Virus record (IMG/VR): IMGVR_UViG_3300042484_000442
Location: 1 to 35,264 of that record
Length of the DNA stretch: 35,264 bases
Reading direction: 5' to 3' (one strand)
Source of the DNA: a virus
Part shown: piece after piece, positions 12,187 through 20,200 of the stretch
Layout of the letters: each line of letters starts with the position of its first letter
Numbering within the stretch: position 1 is the first letter of the stretch
Position numbers and translations under genes: made by a program
The notes under the pieces: generated by a model
The model's database searches: none
The model's input: only the letters and a program-made list of their open reading frames with translations
Told to the model about the DNA's origin: nothing

Positions 12187-12617
12187 AAGAGTCACGCTGG
12201 GACTTCCCAGCAGAACGCAGATACAACTTCTCTGACGACTTGAAGTTTGGAAAGAAGGGTGAGGAACTCACCCGTGATTTCCTACAATCAATTGCTGATG
12301 GTTCATTTGAAGTCAAGACAGACCGCTACCGCAATGGTCGCATGGTCGTTGAGACTGAACAGAACCCAAGAGGCAATGGTTGGAAACCAAGTGGTCTTGA
12401 AGTAACAGAAGCAAAATGGTGGGTCTACATCTACTGTCTTGATGGTGCGATGCTTGCCGTTTCAGTTGAAAGACTGAAGCGGTATATTGCAACACTTCCT
12501 AAGAGCAGAATGAAAACATTTGCTTGGAACTCTGCCAACCCAGCAAAAGGTTTTTTGCTTCTACCAGAAGAAGTAATGGACATGATGATAAACCCGGAGT
12601 ATGACCTAAATGAGTAA
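12183..12617 (+). CDS. PD-(D/E)XK-like endonuclease, 144 aa
   Basis: KFGKKGEELTRDFL (21-34, Glu27/Glu28) followed by SFEVKTD (41-47, Glu43-x-Lys45) is the E ... E-x-K arrangement of PD-(D/E)XK enzymes, and SGLEVTEAKWWVYIY resembles the strand-helix after the active site. I could not assign a subfamily; a resolvase or small restriction-like nuclease acting on replication intermediates is plausible beside RusA. Starts with ATGA and overlaps the next frame by 8 bases. Confidence 0.7.
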   Translation: MKESRWDFPAERRYNFSDDLKFGKKGEELTRDFLQSIADGSFEVKTDRYRNGRMVVETEQNPRGNGWKPSGLEVTEAKWWVYIYCLDGAMLAVSVERLKRYIATLPKSRMKTFAWNSANPAKGFLLLPEEVMDMMINPEYDLNE

Positions 12618-12702
12618 TGCAAAACTTTGTTGTTGTGTTTATCGTGGGGTAGTTCCACGTAATCCATCCTGTGGAGATAAGCCAGACGACTTTGAAGAAT
12701 AG
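12610..12702 (+). CDS. Cys-rich microprotein, 30 aa
   Basis: The ATG at 12610 lies inside the end of the nuclease gene (8-base overlap). It encodes MSNAKLCCCVYRGVVPRNPS followed by CGDKPDDFEE. Three adjacent Cys and one more could bind metal. No strong SD is present; support comes from the compact, gap-filling position only. Confidence 0.4.
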   Translation: MSNAKLCCCVYRGVVPRNPSCGDKPDDFEE

Positions 12703-12712
12703 AGAAGTATCG

Positions 12713-13075
12713 ATGACTCCGTTCCACGAAGCAAACCTTCGTGGAACTAGGAGACCAGAAACGCCGATGGAGGCGTTGATGATGGCTGCCAGCGGTGAGA
12801 ACCTTGTTGAGTCTGTAGTAGAACTCCAACCACTGCGAGAGGCAATAGCGGAATGTATTGAACAACTTGGAGACCAAGACCGTTTCATCATTGACGCAAT
12901 CAACTCAGAAATGATTTCACTTGAAGAACTTGGGGGAAGGCTTGGCGTGTCCAAACCTCATGCTTGGAGACTAAGGAATGCTGCTTACGAGCGGTTACGA
13001 TTCCATCTCTTAGAGAATCCTATTATTAGAGAAAGGCTCGGACTTGAAGACACGACAGATAACGGTGGGTTTTGA
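12713..13075 (+). CDS. Sigma-region-4-like HTH protein, 120 aa
   Basis: ATG 12713 is preferred over a GTG at 12671. After a variable 35 residues, LREAIAECIEQLGDQDRFII ... SLEELGGRLGVSKPHAWRLRNAAYERLR (41-96) has the helix-turn-helix layout of sigma-70 region 4, which contacts the -35 element. There is no region 2, so it cannot be a full sigma factor; it may be an anti-sigma, co-regulator or phage switch protein that biases host RNA polymerase, perhaps together with WhiB. Confidence 0.7.
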   Translation: MTPFHEANLRGTRRPETPMEALMMAASGENLVESVVELQPLREAIAECIEQLGDQDRFIIDAINSEMISLEELGGRLGVSKPHAWRLRNAAYERLRFHLLENPIIRERLGLEDTTDNGGF

Positions 13076-13220
13076 TGTTGAAGTTAGCCCGCAAGCGATT
13101 GCTACGCTTCTTGCTTCTGTGTATGGCGACGTTACTGTGGGTACGGGAGTACAGGAAAATGGTCTGCCCATCGGGAGTATATATGTTGCTAATAAGAAAA
13201 GAAAGAAAAAAAATGTCTGA
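13044..13220 (+). CDS. Small hypothetical protein, 58 aa (TTG start)
   Basis: A TTG at 13044 with AAAGG seven bases upstream opens a frame ending at 13220. The first residues are MKTRQITVGFDVEVSPQAIA, then LLASVYGDVTVGTGVQENG, and a basic KKRKKK end. The composition is protein-like (alternating beta strands), unlike the Arg/Leu/Cys-rich product of the competing frame starting at 13072. It overlaps the sigma-like gene by 32 bases and the next gene by 8. The A-rich Lys codons hold the SD of the next gene. Confidence 0.5.
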   Translation: MKTRQITVGFDVEVSPQAIATLLASVYGDVTVGTGVQENGLPIGSIYVANKKRKKKNV

Positions 13221-13491
13221 CCAGAACGATTGGATTTACAGCATCATTCCCAAAGAGCAAGCCGATGACATGCACGAAAGAATGGAACAGATTGAACAGC
13301 GTTCACAGAACGGTGTAACAATCGTGATGAGTGCCAACGATGAATCCGCTATAGAGATATGTCGCACATGGCAAGAAGCATTACATGGTGATGCAATGTC
13401 TTGGATAAAAATAAGTTCGTTCGTATCGGGAATAATCGGAACAATAGAGGAACATCTAAACGAAGAAGGAATAAATCCTTATGAGGACTAA
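13213..13491 (+). CDS. Hypothetical protein, 92 aa
   Basis: ATG 13213 follows an AAAGAAAGAAAAAAA purine tract. It is acidic and helical (IIPKEQADDMHERMEQIEQR, VTIVMSANDESAIEICRTWQ). No motif recognised. A longer frame beginning 13072 would add an unlikely Arg/Leu-rich segment. Overlaps the next gene by 11 bases. Confidence 0.65.
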   Translation: MSDQNDWIYSIIPKEQADDMHERMEQIEQRSQNGVTIVMSANDESAIEICRTWQEALHGDAMSWIKISSFVSGIIGTIEEHLNEEGINPYED

Positions 13492-13894
13492 ACCAGTCAA
13501 ATCAGAATGGGCTCTCGTTGCAATCCACTGGATGGATGCATTCGATGGAGAGAACGGTTGGACAGACCTAGAAAAGTATGACCCCAAAGAAGCAACGGTT
13601 GTGACCGTAGGCTGGCTAATCCCAGACGTGCTTCAGGGGTACATCACTCTTGTCAACTCATACTTTCCAGATGAAGTTGAAGACCCTAAGACTGTTGGTA
13701 TGCCAATCCACATCCCCGTAGGGATGGTGATTGACACAAAGATACTGGAACAACCAGTTGTGTTTATTCAGAATCCTGAGGAGTCAAATCTGGAATCACA
13801 AGATTCGCAAACACTTCCCGCATTTTTGCCGGGTTATCCGCCATCTCAGGTGAAATCTCAAAATGAATCCAGTCACCCGAACCTCCACCGCTGA
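13481..13894 (+). CDS. Conserved phage hypothetical protein, 137 aa; overlaps endolysin gene antisense
   Basis: WALVAIHWMDAFDGENGWTD ... TVVTVGWLIPDVLQGYITLV ... GMPIHIPVGMVIDTKIL follows a pattern seen in small actinophage proteins of unknown function: a start rich in Trp/Asp, a central V-x-T-V-G-W strand, and a P-I-x-I-P-x-G-M-V end. The last 44 residues (Ser/Gln/Pro-rich) run 131 bases into the convergent endolysin gene, and their low-complexity composition suggests they are tolerated rather than structured. Last gene of the plus-strand block. Confidence 0.7.
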   Translation: MRTKPVKSEWALVAIHWMDAFDGENGWTDLEKYDPKEATVVTVGWLIPDVLQGYITLVNSYFPDEVEDPKTVGMPIHIPVGMVIDTKILEQPVVFIQNPEESNLESQDSQTLPAFLPGYPPSQVKSQNESSHPNLHR

Positions 13895-14276
13895 TAGTTG
13901 CCTTTTTGTAGTTTGACCAAGCATTGCGGTCGCACTTCCATGCACGCCCGTGTGGCTTGACGATGTAATCAAAAATTGCTTCAACGCCTAACGCATCAGC
14001 GTTGGCAACAATAATCTTCAAAACCTTTACCGCTTCCAAGCGACCATTCTTTACACCCTTCTTCGGTGGCATGTGCCTGTAACTCAAGTCGACGGCCCTA
14101 CCCGTTGCGTGCACAGACAAAGACTCCTTGCCACGCATTGGGCGAACGCCCCAGTCGCCATTATTCCAGAGTGCACCGTTAGACAACTTTATTGTCTCTT
14201 CAATGAACACTTTCATGCCGGGGCGCAAACCTTTTGCAGCCCCGTCTTTGTTCCCTGTGTATTTGCGCTTTGCCAT
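13764..14276 (-). CDS. M15/VanY-like peptidase endolysin
   Basis: 170 residues from ATG at 14276 (SD AGGTGA; a GTG at 14285 would overlap the upstream stop). VHATGRAVDLS (His56, Asp63) and GDWIHFEIS (His138) are the three zinc ligands of LAS-type metallopeptidases (M15, D-Ala-D-Ala carboxypeptidase/endolysin group). It would cut peptide crosslinks in the host wall at lysis. Last gene of the late block. No separate wall-binding domain is visible and no signal peptide, so release should depend on the holin-like protein at the other end of the late block. Confidence 0.85.
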   Translation of the reverse strand: MAKRKYTGNKDGAAKGLRPGMKVFIEETIKLSNGALWNNGDWGVRPMRGKESLSVHATGRAVDLSYRHMPPKKGVKNGRLEAVKVLKIIVANADALGVEAIFDYIVKPHGRAWKCDRNAWSNYKKATISGGGSGDWIHFEISPEMADNPAKMREVFANLVIPDLTPQDSE

Positions 14277-14277
14277 G

Positions 14278-17200
14278 TTATTCACCTAGTGCTTTCTCTC
14301 GTGATGTTATTTCCGATATGTTCCTTCTTCGCCTTGCAAGTTCAGATTGAATTTCCTGTTCCTTGACTTGACGACCCGGAACACCAAGGAATCCGAGTAG
14401 TGGGTTCACATATCCACGTTGTTGATATGTGTCAATTGATGGTGTCAATCGTTCTGCTGTTCCAAGGAATGGAACCAAGTTTCTTATTGCGTAGTAAGCC
14501 TTGTCATCAACAAACTGTTTGCCACCTCTGGTTTCACCGTAACCAGCCAATGCGAGCAATGGTTGCAACAATGCTCCAGCACCATCACCAACTTCAACTG
14601 GCTTGTCAGAGAATTGACGGTTGTTGTACAACTGTCTTCCACCCGTCAACTCAAGTGGAACTCGAATCAACGGGTTGACGTTTGCTAACAAACGCTGTGG
14701 GTCCGACAACTCTTGAATCTGTTGACCAACACGGTTGAATCCAAAGTCTGGAGTTGCATAAAGGTTGTTACCGAATGGCAACTTGAATGCACCAATCTCT
14801 CTCATCCATTGTGGAATAACAGCATCTTCTTCTTCGCTGTTAACATTTCGCTTGATGGTGTTGTAGACAGCGTAAGCCTTTGGATTGAGCCACATGTTTC
14901 CAAGTTGCAAAGGAAGGTTGCGACTTGTCCACATCCAGAACGGAACAATCTGACGCATCAACTGGTCGCCAGTTGAAACGTCTGCGTAGTCAATCAGATA
15001 CTTTCTTACACGTGTAGATGCCGCATTCATATCTAGTCCTTGTGAAACACCATCCCATGCGAGCACAAAACGGGAATGGTTTTCAACCCACTTACCAAGT
15101 TCTTTTGACTTCTTTGTTCCACGAGGTACACGACTGATGTCAAAGAAGTCCGTTGACATACCACCACCAGATGCAAAGAACGCTTCCATTGCAGTCCTTG
15201 CTTTCTCCTGCATGTTCGCTGGGAGAGAAGCAACCCACTGGTCAACGGTCTTTGATTGCCGTGAAGCGGCAAGCCAAGACCTACTCATGTCAAGTCCCTC
15301 GTTCATCCACTTCAACTTTGCACCTGCTGCAAATATCATGAATGAGTTTGACATTGCGTTGCGTGCGTGGAATCCGGGTGACAACGTTGCGTAAGCCTTG
15401 AAGAAGCGAGTGTACTTACCGATGAACTTGTTCATCTCACGAACAACCTGAGGTTCGTTCAGTCTGTGTACGCTCTGAACAATAGAAGCCAACTCTTCCC
15501 TAACACCAATGGTTGGGAAGTATTTGCTGAGTTGCACAAATCCCTTATCAAAGATTGGAACAATTTCGTATGCATCTTCTGGTATCTCATCACGGAATGC
15601 AATAGGTGCTCTCGTGTCAAGTTTGCCAGCAGCATCAGTACCAGCAATCCAACTGCGACCTTTAAGACCCTTGGCAAGCATCAGTTCCTCTTGTGCTTCA
15701 GTCAATCTTGCAGACTGCTTGAAGTACTCTGCCTGCTTGTTGGTGTAATCAGTAATGACAGAACGAATACTATTCGGTATGTCATCACCATCAATACTGT
15801 TGAGAAGACCGGAAGCATCCTCAATGAACTTGTTCACTTCAGCGTTCCATGCAGTATTACTCTGATTGATTTTTGCTTTGACCTTACGACCCTCAATTGC
15901 CAAGTCCTTCAGAGATGTGACCGTATTGCGTGCATCTTCAAGAGCCTCTGGTGCCCACTCAGCAAACTCAACAGCACTATCGTAAGCCTGCTGTGCACCC
16001 TTTACTGTCTCCTGTGCAGAAGCGAGTTCTGAACGACGCTTCGTAACAGCACCAAGCAACTTCCTCTTATCCTTACCAGCGTCAAGTTTCCATTGAACTT
16101 TTCTTGCATCTTCCAACTGACGAACAGCCTTCATCCTGTTAGCAATTATTGAGCGTTGTTGGTTGGTCATCTTCGCAAGTGAATCAATTGCTTCTTTCTC
16201 ACGACCTTCTTCAACAATCTTCTTGAACTTCAAGCCTTCAATCAATCCAAAGATTTCATCTTGCTTGGATTTCTGTGCTGCAATCTCAATTTGTGCTGGT
16301 GTTGTTCCAGCCTCAATGGTCCCAGAGTCAGCCCTGAAGAACTTGCCTTCTCTTGACGGACCAGTCTCAACACCCATGCCACCAAGTTTTGCTTCAATCT
16401 CTGCAGGTGAAAGACCTTCCCACTCTGCACCAGCAATAGGTTCTTTTGGTCGTGTACGCAACGACTCTGAAAGAGTCTTTGCTTCTGTAGCAAGTTTCTG
16501 TCCACCCTTAGCACGAGTCTTCAATCCTGTTGGTTCAAGTTCATCAAGAATCTGTTGCTCAAGTCTTGCAATGTTTACTTCTTCTTCAATGTTGCGACCA
16601 CGAAGCGAGTCAACCTTTGAACGAATTCTGTCTTGGAAAGCCAAAACGTTAGAGCGCTGGTTAGCCCACTCTCTCTGCATCTTGAAGTTCAAAGTCTGCT
16701 CAATGTCTTTGTATCCCTTAAGAGTCTTGTATTCATCGCTTGCAAGTCTTGTCTTCTGCAAATACTTCAGACGTGAATCAACATCTGTTGAGAGCGCACG
16801 TGAACCAGAGTTATTCAACAACTGTTGCAACGCTTCATCAGCACCAAGGGCAATCTCCCCATCCGGTCCAGTCTTGAACTTGAGTGGGGCGCTACGCTGT
16901 TCTGCGAGCACAGCACTAATCTCTTTCTGCCCATCCAAACTACTGAAGTTGTCGTACAGTCTTGACAACTTTTCAAGAGCAGAACCAGAAGCATCATATG
17001 AAAGAACTTCTTCTTCAACCTGAAGAAGCAAGTTCTCAACTCTTTCAAGTTGAACATCTAAGTTAGTTGCAGCAAATTCATTACCATAACGGCGAACCAT
17101 CGCATTGCGACGACCAACAAGTCGTGTCCTTGTCTTCTCCAGCGTGTTCAACTGTGAACGCAGAGCATCAATGTTCACCTGCTTGAGAGGGTTGTTCCAT

Positions 17201-20200
17201 AGTGCTTCAAACTCTGGGCTAGTGAACCCAAGTTCACGTGCAGTATCACTATCAAGTTTTGCGAGAACCATCGCAAAGCGATGTTCTCCTTCACGACGAA
17301 CAGCACGGGCATACTCTGGTGTTGCAGCCAACTCATCAAGTTGCTGCAATACGGCATCATTCTCTATTTCTTCACGAATCTTCTGACGCATGATTCTGCC
17401 TTGGTCTGGTATTTCCATCTCAACTTCATCAGACAACCTTGCGGTAAATGGCTTACCAGTTTTTGGTTCACCAATAAACGGAAGAGCAAACTGACCTTCG
17501 AGTTTCTGAACCTCACGGGTGGCTGTTCTTTCTGCAGTATTGATAGTTTTCTTTGCATCAATACGTCGTAGTAGTTCATCGGCGTATTCTTCCAAGAAGT
17601 CTGCAGAAGCATTAGCACCACGCAACTCTGTTCTTAGCAACCAAGAACCCGGTATGTACTTACCACCAACAGAGTGACCCGGATTACCTTGCAACAAGAC
17701 ATCCAATGGGATGTTTGTTTCATCAGTCAAAACACGGAGACCCTTCACACGACCAGATGTTCTTTCCATCAGTCTGCCAAAGTATGAGTCGGCTACTTGC
17801 ACATCTCTATACTGGCGCACACCACGAGTTGCTGCGAAGTCGTATGTTTGACCACCAAGAAGTTCTGCAAACAAATCAGCAACGCCTCTTTCGCTTCCAC
17901 TAAACACAGAGTTAAGCATCGAGGAAAAGCCGTATTCTTTTCCACCCTTGATTGCTTTGTTTATTGTCCTGTTGATGTCTTTGATTGAACCCTTACCGGT
18001 AAGACGCTTGCCTGCTTCCTGTGCAATTTTTTGGTCTATTTCAGTTTCTCTTACAATTTTTTCATAAAGGTCTTGAAGTTCTTTTATTTTTTGACGAACT
18101 GGATTCACCCTTTTAGCCGTGTAAGGAATTGTTGCAGTATTCAACTCCTGAATTGCGGCAAGAACATTGCCACGAAGTTTGTCGTACTGTCCAGCAGCAC
18201 TAACGCCTTCACCCTTGTACATCGGAATCTCGCTACCCGATGACTTGCCACCACGCATGCTGATTACTCTTGCCTGCCTATTGGTTGGTCGGCCCCATAC
18301 TGGTCTCTTGCCATACTGGCGAAGAAGTTTCAATACTTCTTCTTCAAGATAGTTTGAATCTGGATGACGATAAAAAAGTCTGTCAGTTGTAGCAATATTC
18401 TGACGTGACCAAACAGCCTCTAATTCTGGGAGATGTTCACGAATGAGTTCCTGTGTACGCAGAGCAGTAGCAATTTCTTTTGGTTGGAACGAACCCGGAT
18501 TGCCCACTGGCTTAACACGGAAAATCTTTGCCAGTTCTTCCTGAACAATGATTGACCTAGTGATGTCCTGCGAACGACGAGTCTGTCTCTCGAAGAGTTC
18601 CTGCTTTCGTGGACCCCACGAACCAGCCTTTTCGGTAATCGTCTTACCACTTGGCTTGAGTATTTTCTTTGCTTCACGAGATTCAATGCCAACAATATCT
18701 TGCATTCTGTCTGTTGCTTCAGCCCTAGCACGAGTAATACTCTTGCCACCACCACCAGTAGAAACCTCAACCATCTCTGGGAATGAAAGTTCTTGATTAA
18801 GCAAGTCTTCTCTGATTTCTGCCTTAGCAGAATCAGAAGTAGCACCCTTGCCAATAGCGTTCACACGAGTACGAACACCGCTAAAGAACTCTTCTAGTTC
18901 CAACAATCCCTGTTGGTATTTGATTGTTTGTTCCAACTCCGGTTTCGCAACATCTGCAAGAATTTTGTTGTACATTTTTTGGTCAACAATAATTCCAGTT
19001 GTAGCCAAAGCATCCTGTAGCGACTTCATACGATGGTATGTTTCACGATGTAAGTAATACTCAGATATACCTGCACCAAGGTCTGCAATCACATCACGAA
19101 AACCGTTTAGTTCGTTTGCTTTTGCAATACCAATTGCTTCAAACTGATTTGTCTTTGGAAGCAACTTGGTAAGTCTTCTGTTCCAGTCGGTAATCTTTGC
19201 TTCTTCTTCAGCAATACGTGTAAGAATAACTTCTTCTGGCACTTCTCCAAAATATCCAAGTTCATCAGAGTTATCTGCAAGACCATCTTTCAGGTCTCTA
19301 ATCATTGTTTCTGAATCGTCAATATTGTTTTGAAGCGAAATGACAGCAGGTGGTTGACCCTTTTCTACTAAAGGGTCAAACATGTATCGCTCTGTAGCAT
19401 CTGCTTGACGCAACAATTCAACCAAGTTTGCATAACGTGATTGAGTCGCACCTTCAACGGTGCTACCAATGTTCTTAATGTCTTTAGCAAGAGCAGAAGC
19501 AAACTGTGGGTCGTTCACAGCATCACGAACAATCAACCAAACACCAGCCTCACGCAACTCCCTAAGATTCGAGGCTGATGTGACAGCACTAGAAACACGC
19601 CTTCTTACTTCTTCAATGGTCAACTTGGACAAGGTGGTGTTCTTTATTTTTCCTGTTGGGTCAAGAACAGATTTGATTGCACGCATGTCTGGAGAGATTT
19701 TTCCATCACTCCAAACACTGGAAATATTTCTTGCGTTCATTACCTTCATGTCTGGGATTTCAATTCCCTCACGGAGAAGAGCCTGAGTCACGTTCTCCAT
19801 GATGTCATCCATGCCATCATTCTTCAAATAACTTTCAACAATACCGTTAAGAACATTGTCAAGTTTTTTTGTTCTCTCAAAACTTTCTTCAAGAACTTTC
19901 AACGCATTTGCTGCACGCTGATGCTTTGCATCAAGACTCTTAATCAATTCGTCATACGTGTAGTTCTTGCCGTTATAAACAATTGGTGTTCCACCAGCAC
20001 CCTGACCCATGTTGAGTCCATCCATGATTGCTGGATGGTCAATGATTGCCTGATTGATTGACTTAGACAAATCATCCCACGCTGCATCCAAGTCATCAAT
20101 CATTGAAGACAAACCATCAATTACCGATGTCGTTGTATTGCGTGCCTTAGTGAAGTTATACCAAGCCTTCTTCTGTTGCTCTATTGCCTTGTCAACAAGT

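Noticed and set aside
13072-13212. N-terminal extension of the 92-aa gene at 13213
   Set aside because: Arg/Leu/Cys-rich translation with no SD; the alternative frame from 13044 is more protein-like.
16163-17023. 286-residue plus-strand frame opposite the giant protein gene
   Set aside because: Ser/Ala/Pro-rich antisense shadow of a long coiled-coil gene; no SD and no neighbours on that strand. The same applies to other plus-strand frames in 14-35 kb.
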